64,000 nucleotides of DNA from Amylibacter sp. SFDW26 (GCF_009184395.1 NZ_WEIC01000001.1:328047-392046); one strand, 5' to 3'. Shown: positions 18,747 through 29,408, numbered from the stretch's first letter. The notes: generated by a model not told the origin, from the letters alone. Numbers and translations are program-made.

Positions 18747-21311
18747 ATGACAGATTTCCCACGCATTATGGCCCTAACGGCTGGTACCACTGCACCCAAA
18801 GATGTGTATGGTGCGCGTGCTGCTGCCCAAGTGACGCTGATGGATGCGGGCTTGCCTGTGCCAAAAGCTTGGGGCTTGTCGCTGGATGCTGTCAAAGCTA
18901 TCTCGAATGAAGATTTTCCCGCAGAGTGGCCTTTCCTAGAAGAACTTTCAACAGGATGTTTGGTTTCTGTACGTGCAAGCCCTGTGGCGCGTGAATGGGG
19001 TGGCCCTGATGCATTGCTGAATTTGGGGATGAACCAAGCGACTTGTGATATTTTGAAAGCACCTTTGGGTGAAGAGGCCGCTGTTGCGTTGTATGCACGA
19101 TTTGTTCAAGATTATTCTGTTAAAGTGGCTAGATTGGACCCAGAATGGTTCGATGAGTTATATATTTTGCACACAAAAAATGACAAAGTTGACTATGAAG
19201 CAGTGCTTGGATCGTCTTTAGCGCTTTATGATCAAAACGTTGGCGAGTTATTTCCACAAGAACCTGTGCGCCAATTGCGCAAAGCATTACGGTCCTTTGT
19301 AAAAGCATGGGATGGGACAACAGCGCGTATTTTGCGTATGGCGCAAGGTGCGCCTGAGGATGCAGGGCTGGGTTTAATCATTCAAGAGATGGCTTTGGGA
19401 TTGGGGCGTGGTGAAAGTGGTGCTGGGATTGCACAGTTCGTATCGTCGCGTACTGGCGAGAAAAAAGCACATGGGCGTTACTTGTCTCAATCGCAAGGGC
19501 GTGAAGCAACAGATGATCAGGCCAAGGCACATTTCCTAAGTAAGGATAAGCGTGGACCTTCACTGGAAGATGTATGTCCAGAAGCGTTTGAAACTTTGAG
19601 AAGCTATTCTGCGGAGGCGCGCAAAGCTTGTGGTGATGCAATGCAGTTGGAATTTACTGTGCATGATGGTGCCGTTGCGATTTTGGATGCTGTTCCTGCG
19701 GAACGTTCAGGACGTGCTGCGATGGCGATATCTGTGCGTTTGGTAGAGGATGGTATCAAATCCAAAGAAGATGTGCTGATGGGGATTGATCCTCGCAGCA
19801 TGAATGAGGTTTTGCATCCACTTGTTGACCCACGCGCGGATCGTCAGGTGATTACGACTGGTATTTCATCCAGCCCAGGGGCTGCGACAGGTAAAATTGT
19901 GTTTACGGCAAATGCTGCCCAAGCCAGTGCTGCGCGTGAAGAACCGTGTATTTTGGTGCGTATTGAAACAACGCCAGAAGATGTGCGTGGGATGCATTCA
20001 GCCCAAGCTGTTTTAACAGCCAAAGGTGGGCGCGACAGTCATGCGGCTGTTGTGGCGCGGACAATAGGTGTGCCTTGCATCGTTGGTGTCAGCGATATGA
20101 AGGTTGATGTGCGCGGCAAGGTTTTGACTTTGCCTAATGGTGTGGTTTTGCGTGCAGGCGATGTAATCACTGTGGATGCGAGTGAAGGCGAAGTTCTGTT
20201 GGGTGCACCTAAATTGGTACAACCGAATTTAGGCGGTGCATTTAATACATTTATGACTTGGGCGGATGAGACGCGCAAATTAGGTGTGCGTGCGAATGCA
20301 GATACGCCCCAAGATGCACGTATGGCGCGGGATTTCAATGTGGATGGCATTGGTTTGGTACGTACGGAGCATATGTTCTTTGAAGCGGGTCGTTTGAATG
20401 TGATGCGCGAGTTGATTTTTGCGGATACGGACGAAGATCGCCAAGCAGCGTTGAACTTGCTGTTGCCTATGCAACGGTCAGATTTCATTGAGCTGTTCGA
20501 GATTATGCAGGGGTTGCCCGTTTGTATCCGCCTGCTTGATCCCCCGTTACACGAGTTTTTGCCGCATTCACGTGATGAAATGCAGTCTTTGGCAGATGCT
20601 ATGGGATTACCATTGTCGAAAATCACTGCGCGCGTGGAAGATCTACGCGAGTTTAACCCGATGCTGGGAACACGTGGTGTGCGTTTGGGTATTATGGTGC
20701 CTGAAATTTACAACATGCAGGCGCGTGCGATTTTTGAAGCAGCTGTTCATGTGCATAAGAATGGTTCGGATCTCATTTCCCCAGAGATCATGGTGCCACT
20801 TGTATCGGCAAATCGTGAAGTGGAACTTGTTCGTGCCAGTGTGGATTCTGTATTTTCTGCTGTAAAGAATGAAACGGGTGTGCAGCTTTCCTATACATTA
20901 GGCTCTATGGTGGAAACGCCCCGGGCAGCTTTACGGGCAGGGGAGATTGCACGCAGTTCCGAGTTCTTTAGTTTTGGCACAAACGATTTAACACAGATGA
21001 CTTATGGTTTAAGTCGCGATGACTCGGGTCGTTTCATGCGTGATTATGTCAGTCATGGTGTTTTCGAAGAAGACCCATTCCATTCATTGGATGTTGATGG
21101 CGTTGGCGAGTTGCTTTTGATGGCTTGCGAGCGTGGGCGCGCGGAGAGAAAAGACTTGTTATTGGGCTTGTGTGGAGAACACGGTGGCGACCCGCAATCT
21201 GTATGGTTTTGCCATAAAGTGGGTCTAAATTACGTGTCTTGCTCTCCATTTCGAACACCCATTGCAAAATTGGCTGCAGCACAAGCAGCAATTTTGGACG
21301 TAAAAAAGTAA
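18747..21311 (+). CDS. PPDK-like PEP-utilising enzyme with altered nucleotide domain
   Basis: An 854-residue protein laid out as pyruvate, phosphate dikinase. The swivelling phosphohistidine domain is intact (GGRDSHAAVVAR, about residue 430). So is the PEP/pyruvate barrel: GLVRTEHMFFEAGR, FSFGTNDLTQMTYGLSRDD (about 740) and the catalytic Cys in LCGEHGGDP (about 808). The N-terminal ATP-grasp half is recognisable but changed. The MPGMMDT stretch of true PPDK reads EWGGPDA, and the QTR motif region reads DAVPAERSG. It could be a paralogue that takes phosphate from another donor, or a regulatory relative. Ordinary PPDK remains possible. Confidence 0.75.
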   Translation: MTDFPRIMALTAGTTAPKDVYGARAAAQVTLMDAGLPVPKAWGLSLDAVKAISNEDFPAEWPFLEELSTGCLVSVRASPVAREWGGPDALLNLGMNQATCDILKAPLGEEAAVALYARFVQDYSVKVARLDPEWFDELYILHTKNDKVDYEAVLGSSLALYDQNVGELFPQEPVRQLRKALRSFVKAWDGTTARILRMAQGAPEDAGLGLIIQEMALGLGRGESGAGIAQFVSSRTGEKKAHGRYLSQSQGREATDDQAKAHFLSKDKRGPSLEDVCPEAFETLRSYSAEARKACGDAMQLEFTVHDGAVAILDAVPAERSGRAAMAISVRLVEDGIKSKEDVLMGIDPRSMNEVLHPLVDPRADRQVITTGISSSPGAATGKIVFTANAAQASAAREEPCILVRIETTPEDVRGMHSAQAVLTAKGGRDSHAAVVARTIGVPCIVGVSDMKVDVRGKVLTLPNGVVLRAGDVITVDASEGEVLLGAPKLVQPNLGGAFNTFMTWADETRKLGVRANADTPQDARMARDFNVDGIGLVRTEHMFFEAGRLNVMRELIFADTDEDRQAALNLLLPMQRSDFIELFEIMQGLPVCIRLLDPPLHEFLPHSRDEMQSLADAMGLPLSKITARVEDLREFNPMLGTRGVRLGIMVPEIYNMQARAIFEAAVHVHKNGSDLISPEIMVPLVSANREVELVRASVDSVFSAVKNETGVQLSYTLGSMVETPRAALRAGEIARSSEFFSFGTNDLTQMTYGLSRDDSGRFMRDYVSHGVFEEDPFHSLDVDGVGELLLMACERGRAERKDLLLGLCGEHGGDPQSVWFCHKVGLNYVSCSPFRTPIAKLAAAQAAILDVKK

Positions 21312-21476
21312 TAAAATTACAAAAAACGCAACTAAACGAAATAAAGTTTGTTTTTTAACATAAATGTTACAGTCACAGGGGTGTGACATCTGAAATTCTG
21401 GACATACTGCCTGTGGTATCTGTAAAAGTCGCCAACTTTGCAGGGATTCTTTCCCCGCGTAAAAAGGGCTGCTGTA

Positions 21477-22151
21477 ATGAATATTTCGATTAAACGTATC
21501 ACTGAAGGTTTTGCTACTTTATTGGTTAGCACTGTTATGGGAACTTCTGCAATTGCACAAGGACCGTCAGAATTATTGTCACAAATGTCATTGATTCTTG
21601 CGGATGAACACGCAACACTTTCCACAGTCGGAACTGAACGATTGGCACTTTTGAGCCGCGCATCTACGAAATTACCAGATGCAGCGCGTGGTGAGCGTTC
21701 AATTGGTTCTAACATTACCACAAAAGCACAATTGAAATCATTACCACGTGCGAATGGCAACTCAGAATGGCGTTGCTTGGCCGAAGCTTTGTATTTCGAA
21801 GCGCGCGGTGAGACACTGCAAGGTCAATTTGCAGTAGCAGAAGTTATTTTGAACCGCCGAGATAGCAAACGTTTCCCAAGTTCTGTTTGTGGTGTGATTG
21901 GGCAAGGCTCAACAACGGGTAAAAAATATGCTTGTCAGTTTTCATATAAATGTGACGGGCGTGCAGAAGTGTTTTCCGAAGGTGGTGCTTATATCCAAGT
22001 GGGTAAAGTTGCGCGTTTGATGTTGGATGGCAAAGCACGCAACCTGACAAAGGGCGCTATGTTCTATCACACGGGTGCTGTAAGCCCGAGGTGGTCACGT
22101 AAGTTTACACGCACTGCAAAAGTAGGCAGCCACTATTTTTACCGTTCATAA
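21477..22151 (+). CDS. SleB-type cell wall hydrolase
   Basis: A 224-residue exported protein. A signal peptide ends near TSAIAQ (residue 27). A Hydrolase_2/SleB domain fills the C-terminal half: WRCLAEALYFEARGE with the likely catalytic Glu, QFAVAEVILNR, CQFSYKCDG and GAMFYHTG. Such enzymes cut peptidoglycan glycan strands. ATG 21477 is chosen for AAGGG upstream and because it gives a proper signal peptide; the longer frame from 21438 does not. A strong terminator follows at 22179. Confidence 0.9.
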   Translation: MNISIKRITEGFATLLVSTVMGTSAIAQGPSELLSQMSLILADEHATLSTVGTERLALLSRASTKLPDAARGERSIGSNITTKAQLKSLPRANGNSEWRCLAEALYFEARGETLQGQFAVAEVILNRRDSKRFPSSVCGVIGQGSTTGKKYACQFSYKCDGRAEVFSEGGAYIQVGKVARLMLDGKARNLTKGAMFYHTGAVSPRWSRKFTRTAKVGSHYFYRS

Positions 22152-22178
22152 TCTGAACTAATATTCAACTCGATGGAG

Positions 22179-22200
22179 CCGCCTTTTAGGGCGGTTTTTT
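22179..22200 (+). terminator. Rho-independent terminator
   Basis: CCGCC and GGCGG pair around TTTTAG, followed by six T. It lies 28 bases after the SleB-type gene and ends that transcript before folB. Confidence 0.88.
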
Positions 22201-22286
22201 CGTATTTGTTGCAGTCTTTTTGGACAAAACCCTTGTTATAGAGTTTATGCAGGGTTACGTGAAAGCCAGATATAAAGAGTATACTT

Positions 22287-23207
22287 ATGACTGATGATAT
22301 TTCTGTTGCCTTTGAAACACCTGAAATTCGCGCGAAGGCCACGCAAACGGCTGAACCATTGGATCGTATTTCTGTACGTGATTACACCAAAGAGGTGGAA
22401 ATCGGCGCCTTTCAAGCGGAACGCGGTACCATGCAACGCATTCGGTTTAATGTGGTCTTGGAAGTAGGTTGCAGTGATGGGGCACAGACCGATGACGTGG
22501 ATTTGATCCTGTCCTATGACACTATTACGGAAGCAATCGAAGATCACTTGGCAAATGAACGTTTGAATTTACTGGAAACTTTGGCCGAACGAATTGCCGA
22601 AAGTATTTTAGAACATCCATTGGCACAAAAGATTTTCGTGCGAATTGAAAAGTTGGACCGTATTCCAGGCACCTTAGGTGTGGAAATTGTCCGATCTAAA
22701 TCAGGTGACGCTGCTCAGATAGATGGTGCTGGTGTTCAGGTGAACCCATTGGTCGTTTTCTTGCCGAATGAAATTTTGCATGGGGGACAGCTGACAGAAT
22801 GGTTGGATGCGGTTGCTGCTCATGATTTGCCAGCGATTATCTGTATGGAACCTGCGTTAGAACAGTCTCCTATTACCGATGTAAGTCTTGTGAACCGCCG
22901 TTTGGGATTGTTGTCTATTGAACAGAATGCTTGGGTCTTAGCTGCCAAAGATGACCGGTGTTTTGTTGTTGGGACACGTACCGAGTTGGATTGGGCCATG
23001 AAAAATGGCCAATTATCTGTCTGGGCACCTTCCAAGATTGTATTGGATGCAGTGGACAAACCGAAAGCTGCGGCCTCGCAACCTTTAGCCTTGGCACAGT
23101 GGTTTGCGAAGGCTTTCTCCGCAGACCATATTTCGGTTCTACAAGGGTTTGATAATGTTCAAACGTCTAAACGACTGCAGGTTGTCAAAACACCGTCAGA
23201 ACTTTAA
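22287..23207 (+). CDS. folB: Dihydroneopterin aldolase with C-terminal extension
   Basis: A 306-residue protein. Residues about 28-140 are FolB: DRISVRDYTKEVEIGAF, the catalytic-region LSYDTITEAIEDH, LLETLAERIAE, and the C-terminal RIEKLDRIPGTLGVEI. It turns dihydroneopterin into 6-hydroxymethyl-dihydropterin and glycolaldehyde in folate synthesis. FolB proteins are usually about 120 residues; here some 150 more follow (LVVFLPNEILHGGQLTEWLDA onward), a soluble alpha/beta-looking segment I do not recognise. folP lies one gene downstream, confirming the pathway. It starts a new transcript after the 22179 terminator. Confidence 0.9.
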   Translation: MTDDISVAFETPEIRAKATQTAEPLDRISVRDYTKEVEIGAFQAERGTMQRIRFNVVLEVGCSDGAQTDDVDLILSYDTITEAIEDHLANERLNLLETLAERIAESILEHPLAQKIFVRIEKLDRIPGTLGVEIVRSKSGDAAQIDGAGVQVNPLVVFLPNEILHGGQLTEWLDAVAAHDLPAIICMEPALEQSPITDVSLVNRRLGLLSIEQNAWVLAAKDDRCFVVGTRTELDWAMKNGQLSVWAPSKIVLDAVDKPKAAASQPLALAQWFAKAFSADHISVLQGFDNVQTSKRLQVVKTPSEL

Positions 23208-23236
23208 GCTTTTTCAAAACTAGGGGGAGACGCGGA

Positions 23237-23680
23237 ATGGATGTTGTCATCCGCGAAATACGCAAAAGCGACCGTGATATCTGGTTAGGAATGTATCGCG
23301 CGCTATTTTCAGAGTATTCTGATGCCGCATTAATGGCAGAAATGGACCGCATTTATAAATCTGGAAAGAGATCTGCCTATATGGCAGAGGTAGATGGCGC
23401 CGCTATTGGCTTTGCCGAATATGCGCTGCGTGATTATGCAAACGGATGCCATTCACAACCTGTGCCATTTCTTGAAGGTATTTGGATACATGATGATTAT
23501 CGATCACAAGGTATAGCACGAGCTTTGGTGGAGTTTTTAGAAGGCAAAGCAAGACGTGCTGGGTTTAAAGAGTTCGGTTCGGATGTAGAACTTAGTAATT
23601 ACCCATCGCAATTGATGCATGAACGTTTGGGGTTTGAACAAACAGAAAAGGTAATATTTTACCGTAAGGTTTTGGAATAA
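23237..23680 (+). CDS. GNAT acetyltransferase, aminoglycoside 6'-N-acetyltransferase-like
   Basis: A 147-residue GNAT protein resembling the AAC(6') group. It has REIRKSDRDIWLGMYRALF, GFAEYALRDYANGC and PFLEGIWIHDDYRSQGIAR, the last containing the acetyl-CoA loop (R-S-Q-G-I-A). HERLGFEQTEKVIFYRKVL ends it. The whole pattern matches chromosomal AAC(6')-type enzymes rather than ribosomal-protein acetyltransferases. Whether it acts on aminoglycosides is not shown. A strong GGGGGAG ribosome site precedes it. It is inserted between folB and folP, with its stop immediately followed by the folP ATG. Confidence 0.82.
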   Translation: MDVVIREIRKSDRDIWLGMYRALFSEYSDAALMAEMDRIYKSGKRSAYMAEVDGAAIGFAEYALRDYANGCHSQPVPFLEGIWIHDDYRSQGIARALVEFLEGKARRAGFKEFGSDVELSNYPSQLMHERLGFEQTEKVIFYRKVLE

Positions 23681-24679
23681 ATGATTTATTACCGTCCTAT
23701 CGCCCAGATTGACCGGTGCCGCCCGAAAGGTGCACGTGCGATTGCTGGCGGCTGGTCTTGGTTTACGCACGCTGAGTGTTTGGAACGAGGTGGTATATCA
23801 ACAGTTGTGCCAATTACTGAAATACCAGTGGATATTGTCGAAAACATTGCACGTAAACGCGATGATATTTGCGGGCTTTCAATGTCTGAGCCACATATCA
23901 TGGGCGTTTTAAACGTCACACCAGATAGTTTTTCAGATGGCGGGCAACATAATACTTTTGAAAATGCTGTCGCGCGCGCGAAAGCGATGATTAAAGAGGG
24001 TACATCTCTTTTGGATATTGGTGGGGAATCCACACGACCAGGCGCAGATTATGTTGATAATTCAGAAGAAATTGCGCGCACTGCCCCTGTGATCGAAATG
24101 TTGAAAATAGCTGGCATTGAAACGCCAATGTCAATTGATACACGTAAGGCGGATGTGGCTGCGGCAGCATTACAAGCAGGCGCTGTGATGTTCAATGATG
24201 TTACGGCTTTAACATATGATACTGACAGTTTGCCGTTGGTAGGTCGCGAAAAACCTTTTGTCTGTTTGATGCACAGCTTAAGTGACCCGAAAACGATGCA
24301 AAACAACCCAGAATATGACGATGTTTTGTTGGATATTTATGATCATCTTGCGGATCAAATCGCACTTTGTGTAAAAAATGGACTGCCACAAGAGCGTATT
24401 GTGATTGACCCTGGCATAGGTTTTGGCAAGACGATGGATCACAATTTACAACTTATTCGCGGGCTTTCGCTTTTCCATGGGCTTGGATGCCCTGTTTTAT
24501 TGGGAGTTTCGCGTAAAAGATTCATCGGAGAGATCGGTCATGCGCAAAATGCTGCTGATAGGGCACCTGGTTCTATTGCAATTGCATTAGAAGGTTTGCG
24601 ACAAGGGGCTCAGTTTTTGCGTGTGCATGATATTTGGCAGACGAAGCAAGCTATTAGATTATGGAAGAAAACATTGTGA
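23681..24679 (+). CDS. folP: Dihydropteroate synthase
   Basis: A 332-residue enzyme joining 6-hydroxymethyl-dihydropterin diphosphate to p-aminobenzoate; it is the sulfonamide target. Motifs are IMGVLNVTPDSFSDGG, LLDIGGESTRPGA, MSIDTRKADVA, FNDVTAL, IDPGIGFGKT and LLGVSRKRFIGE. About 65 residues precede the TIM barrel (starting MIYYRPIAQIDRCRP), a Rhodobacterales-like N-terminal extension. It starts with no gap after the acetyltransferase stop, so translation is probably coupled. glmM follows six bases downstream. Confidence 0.97.
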   Translation: MIYYRPIAQIDRCRPKGARAIAGGWSWFTHAECLERGGISTVVPITEIPVDIVENIARKRDDICGLSMSEPHIMGVLNVTPDSFSDGGQHNTFENAVARAKAMIKEGTSLLDIGGESTRPGADYVDNSEEIARTAPVIEMLKIAGIETPMSIDTRKADVAAAALQAGAVMFNDVTALTYDTDSLPLVGREKPFVCLMHSLSDPKTMQNNPEYDDVLLDIYDHLADQIALCVKNGLPQERIVIDPGIGFGKTMDHNLQLIRGLSLFHGLGCPVLLGVSRKRFIGEIGHAQNAADRAPGSIAIALEGLRQGAQFLRVHDIWQTKQAIRLWKKTL

Positions 24680-24685
24680 GGTATT

Positions 24686-26023
24686 ATGGGTCGTAAGTAT
24701 TTTGGAACAGACGGCGTTCGCGGGTTAGCGAATACGCATCCAATGACCGCTGAAATGGCATTGAAATTGGGCGCTGCTGCTGGCCGCTATTTTCGTAAAG
24801 ACCAAAAAAGCCACCGTGTGGTTATTGGCAAAGACACCCGTCGCTCAAGTTATATGATTGAGAGCGCTTTGACGGCCGGATTTGCCTCTACTGGTATGGA
24901 AGTATTTTTGCTTGGACCAGTACCGACCCCCGCTGTTGGGATGTTGTCGCGGTCTATGCGCGCGGATGTTGGTGTTATGATTTCAGCTTCGCATAATCCG
25001 TATCATGATAATGGAATTAAGTTTTTTGGACCAGACGGGTTTAAGTTGTCTGACCAGGCGGAAATCAAGATCGAAAAACTGGTTGATGGTGAAATTAATT
25101 TAGCTCAACCTGAAAATATTGGCCGTGTTCAACGGATTGATGACGGTTTGGGGCGATATATGGAGTTTGCGAAAACCGCATTTCCACGTAAGCGTGTATT
25201 GGATGGTTTAAAAGTTGTTATCGATTGCGCAAATGGTGCTGCTTATAAAGCGGCTCCTACAGTGTTATGGGAGTTGGGTGCAGAGGTTATTCCTGTGGGC
25301 GTTTCTCCAAATGGCTTTAATATCAATGATGGATGTGGATCAACGTGTCCACAAACAGCTGCCGATGCAGTTCTAGCGCATGGTGCTGATGTGGGTATTT
25401 GCCTAGACGGTGATGCAGACCGTGTCATGATGATCGACGAAAAAGGCAAAGTTGCTGATGGGGATCAAGTGATGGGGCTGATTGCTAAGCGTTGGAAAGC
25501 GAATGATACTTTGGCAAAAAACACACTTGTTGCAACTGTAATGTCTAATATGGGCTTGGAAAAGCATCTTGAAGATCAAGGTATGACGTTATTGCGCACA
25601 GGTGTGGGGGACCGTTACGTGGTTCAAGCGATGCGCGAAGGTGGTTATAACTTGGGTGGTGAGCAATCTGGCCATATTGTTATGAGCGATTATGTAACCA
25701 CGGGTGATGGTTTGATCGCTGGTTTGCAATTTTTGAATGCGATGATGAAAAGTGGAAAACCTGCCAGTGAGTTGGCAAATGTGTTCGAACCTTATCCTCA
25801 GCTTCTGCAAAACGTGCGCTACAAAGACAAAGATCCAATGGATGCAAGCAGTGTGAAAGCGGCTATTGCTGCGGGCGAAGAAGCGCTTAAAGCCAATGGT
25901 CGCCTGTTAATTCGTAAATCTGGCACGGAACCGTTGGTGCGTGTGATGGGCGAATGCGAAGATGCTGGTTTGTTAAAGCAGGTCGTTGGTGATATTGCAG
26001 CCGCAGTTGAAGCCGCCGCTTAG
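24686..26023 (+). CDS. glmM: Phosphoglucosamine mutase
   Basis: A 445-residue enzyme that interconverts glucosamine-6-phosphate and glucosamine-1-phosphate for UDP-GlcNAc, feeding peptidoglycan and LPS. The start [12 protein letters not shown], the phosphoserine loop [17 protein letters not shown], the metal loop [10 protein letters not shown], and the phosphate-binding [12 protein letters not shown] are all present. It is the last gene of folB-aac-folP-glmM. Its TAG overlaps the stop of the convergent methyltransferase within TTAG. Confidence 0.97.
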   Translation: MGRKYFGTDGVRGLANTHPMTAEMALKLGAAAGRYFRKDQKSHRVVIGKDTRRSSYMIESALTAGFASTGMEVFLLGPVPTPAVGMLSRSMRADVGVMISASHNPYHDNGIKFFGPDGFKLSDQAEIKIEKLVDGEINLAQPENIGRVQRIDDGLGRYMEFAKTAFPRKRVLDGLKVVIDCANGAAYKAAPTVLWELGAEVIPVGVSPNGFNINDGCGSTCPQTAADAVLAHGADVGICLDGDADRVMMIDEKGKVADGDQVMGLIAKRWKANDTLAKNTLVATVMSNMGLEKHLEDQGMTLLRTGVGDRYVVQAMREGGYNLGGEQSGHIVMSDYVTTGDGLIAGLQFLNAMMKSGKPASELANVFEPYPQLLQNVRYKDKDPMDASSVKAAIAAGEEALKANGRLLIRKSGTEPLVRVMGECEDAGLLKQVVGDIAAAVEAAA

Positions 26024-26757
26024 GCTGGCTTACGGCCAATAACTCCAGTGGCGCAGCCAAAGAAGTATCGTTTATATGTTACTTCTAAACCTTGCTCCTT
26101 CAACATTTCGCTGAAAGCTTCCGTATTTTGGAAGTTTTCAGTGTATTGGCCGATATTTGAGAAATCTTGAGCCCCTTGCAGTAGGAATTTTTCTACAAGG
26201 GGTAATATGCGTTTTAAGTGAAAGTTGTACATTGGGCGAAATATCCAACCTTTTGGATCTGACGCTTCTACAAAAGAAAAAACACCCCCAGGTTTTAAAA
26301 CACGTGCTATGAGGTTTGAAAACTTTTGATGCTGTTCTGGGTTAAACGTTTTTAAGCCGAAACTGCAGATAATAAAATCTGCACTGTGATCTTTTAAACC
26401 ACTTTGGAAAACATCATCTTCTATAAAGTCTATTTTATGGGCGCGCATTTTATGTAAGCGGTCCAGTGCAAGTTTATGCATGCCAGAAGAAATATCGATG
26501 GAGGTTACTGTTTTTATATCTGGGAAACGATTGAATAAATGTGGCCACACTTCTCCTGTTCCAGCCATCAAATCATAACCTGATGGTGTAACTGTGGCAG
26601 GTACTGGCATGTTTTCTATACATTGTTTGCGCCATCGCTCGGTAAAACCAAATGAACACCAATAACTGAACTTGATGTAACGACTGGAGCATTTATCAAA
26701 GACGTCTTTTACATATTCTGGCGCGTAGATATCCGCTTGAGAGGTGTTATTCTTCAT
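26020..26757 (-). CDS. Class I SAM-dependent methyltransferase (UbiE-like)
   Basis: A 245-residue methyltransferase. SAM-binding motif I is [15 protein letters not shown], motif II is SIDISSGM, and the [15 protein letters not shown] segment plus [17 protein letters not shown] mark the UbiE/COQ5-like group. The substrate is unknown. The start at 26757 overlaps the upstream EamA stop by ATGA, so the two are coupled. The longer reading frame continues inside the EamA gene and is rejected. Confidence 0.85.
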   Translation of the reverse strand: MKNNTSQADIYAPEYVKDVFDKCSSRYIKFSYWCSFGFTERWRKQCIENMPVPATVTPSGYDLMAGTGEVWPHLFNRFPDIKTVTSIDISSGMHKLALDRLHKMRAHKIDFIEDDVFQSGLKDHSADFIICSFGLKTFNPEQHQKFSNLIARVLKPGGVFSFVEASDPKGWIFRPMYNFHLKRILPLVEKFLLQGAQDFSNIGQYTENFQNTEAFSEMLKEQGLEVTYKRYFFGCATGVIGRKPA

Positions 26758-27665
26758 GCGCGATGTTTCCATTGACTGACTAATAAGCCCATTAAAATTA
26801 ATCCCAAAGCCCAGATAAAGCTGGCCGGAAGTGTTTCGTTCAGGAATACGACACCGAATATAATTGCCCAAATTGGCACTTGGTAATTCACTTGGCTCAT
26901 AAAGCTTGGACCAGCATTATTGATCACATAAACAAGCATCAATGTGGCAAGGGCGGTTGGGAATACGCCAAGATAGATAACACCTGCAATTGCTGTTGTG
27001 CTGGCCATTTCAGGTATGCCTTCGAAATATAGCGCAACTGGAACCATGCCAATTGTGCCGATAAGTAACCCAGCCGCAGAATAAGATATCAAACCTACAG
27101 GCGGACAAAGGCGCGTTATGATCGAGCCTATAGCGTAGCAACACGCGGCAACGATGCAGGCAAGACGTGCGATAGGTTCTAGAGGGTCACCTGATCTGTC
27201 GATGAATTTCTCAGGGCCGATCAAAATGATCACACCTATAAAGCCGATGATGAAACCAATAACTTTTTTACGGGTCATCTGATCGCCTTTGACCAAGAAA
27301 TGGGCCAATGGCAGGACGAGCAGGGGCACAACCGCCATGCTGATGCCCGCAAAACCAGATTGAACACGTAATTGCCCCCAATTCAGCAATGTGAATGGGA
27401 TTGCATTGGTAAACAGCCCCATACCAAGGATATGCAGCCATATACGTTTGTCTGTAGGCGTTTCCCATTTAGGCAACCCATTGCGGAACAAACAGGCATA
27501 CCCAACAAGTATGGTGGATGCGATCAGCAACCTAAGAGCCGCAATCGTCATTGGGCCAAAGCCATCCAATGCCAGTTTTGCACCCATAAATGAACCGCCC
27601 CAAATGATCGCTAAGATGATCAGAAAGGTCCAATTTATCAATGAATGCGGCGTTTGTTCAGACAT
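26754..27665 (-). CDS. EamA/DMT superfamily membrane transporter
   Basis: A 303-residue inner-membrane protein with about ten spans and two EamA repeats. It opens WTFLIILAIIWGGSFMGAK, the usual N-terminal EamA signature, and the second repeat ends FGVVFLNETLPASF. Substrate unknown. It is coupled by ATGA overlap to the methyltransferase that follows, so the exported compound and the methylated one may be related; that is inference. It is unrelated in detail to the EamA gene at 1763. Confidence 0.87.
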   Translation of the reverse strand: MSEQTPHSLINWTFLIILAIIWGGSFMGAKLALDGFGPMTIAALRLLIASTILVGYACLFRNGLPKWETPTDKRIWLHILGMGLFTNAIPFTLLNWGQLRVQSGFAGISMAVVPLLVLPLAHFLVKGDQMTRKKVIGFIIGFIGVIILIGPEKFIDRSGDPLEPIARLACIVAACCYAIGSIITRLCPPVGLISYSAAGLLIGTIGMVPVALYFEGIPEMASTTAIAGVIYLGVFPTALATLMLVYVINNAGPSFMSQVNYQVPIWAIIFGVVFLNETLPASFIWALGLILMGLLVSQWKHRA

Positions 27666-27738
27666 GAAATATCCATGAAGTATATGTTACGCTAACTGTC
27701 TTTAGACGCTTGTGCATCAGCTAAATGACATTAAGACG

Positions 27739-27767
27739 AAAAAAGGCATGCCCTAAGACATGCCTTT
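27739..27767 (-). terminator. Rho-independent terminator of ilvC
   Basis: AAAGGCATG (27742-27750) and CATGCCTTT (27759-27767) are perfect inverted arms. On the minus strand the hairpin runs into TTTTTT, 24 bases past the ilvC stop. Confidence 0.85.
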
Positions 27768-27790
27768 AAATTTTTAAAGAAAGAAGAACC

Positions 27791-28849
<1,059 letters not shown>

Positions 28850-28897
28850 TTATACGGTATTCTGACTGGGGTCGATTTCATAATTTGTATTAATTTA

Positions 28898-28943
28898 TAT
28901 ATTGGCGTAAAAAGTATTCGTATAAAATTATATTGGTGTAAAA
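28898..28943. promoter_or_regulatory. Direct repeats between ilvC and the Lrp genes, candidate Lrp sites
   Basis: TATATTGGCGTAAAA at 28898 and TATATTGGTGTAAAA at 28929 agree at 14 of 15 positions and are 31 bases apart, close to three helical turns. They lie in an A+T-rich divergent intergenic region just ahead of the first Lrp start. Lrp octamers bind such phased A+T-rich sites. Confidence 0.5.
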
Positions 28944-28946
28944 TTA

Positions 28947-29408
28947 ATGCAAGTATTGGATGATTTAGACAGACGTATCCTGCGCGCGTTGCAAGAGGAT
29001 GCCTCTTTGACGGCAGCAGAACTGGGAAAACGGGTGAATTATGCAGCCGCTTCTTGTTGGCGCAGGGTCGAACGGTTGGAACGTGATGGGGTGATCCAAT
29101 CGCGCCAGATTGTGATTGATCCCAAAGCTTTGGGGTATGAAGTGGAAGTGTCTTTGCGCATCACTCTGGATAAGACAGTTAAAAACGCCTTTGATGAATT
29201 CATTGCAGAGGCGCGTGATGTGGCGGAAATCAATGAAATCCAAACCTTCCTTGGCCGTGTGGATGTGCGCCTGAATGTTCTGGCGCGCGATATGGAACAT
29301 TATCAACAGATTTACCGCACGCGCATTCTGGGATTGCCCCATATCGCAGATATTGAAGCGTTAATGTTGATCTCGAATGTTATGGAGCGCGAGGTGCTGC
29401 CAGTATGA
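28947..29408 (+). CDS. Lrp/AsnC family transcriptional regulator (first of a pair)
   Basis: A 153-residue regulator. The N-terminal helix-turn-helix is in LDRRILRALQEDASLTAAEL and GKRVNYAAASCWRRVERLE; the RAM/AsnC ligand domain covers residues 65-150. Such proteins form dimers and octamers that sense amino acids. It is divergent from ilvC and overlaps a second Lrp gene by ATGA. The ribosome site is weak because the upstream region is A+T-rich. A heterodimer with the partner is possible. Confidence 0.93.
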   Translation: MQVLDDLDRRILRALQEDASLTAAELGKRVNYAAASCWRRVERLERDGVIQSRQIVIDPKALGYEVEVSLRITLDKTVKNAFDEFIAEARDVAEINEIQTFLGRVDVRLNVLARDMEHYQQIYRTRILGLPHIADIEALMLISNVMEREVLPV

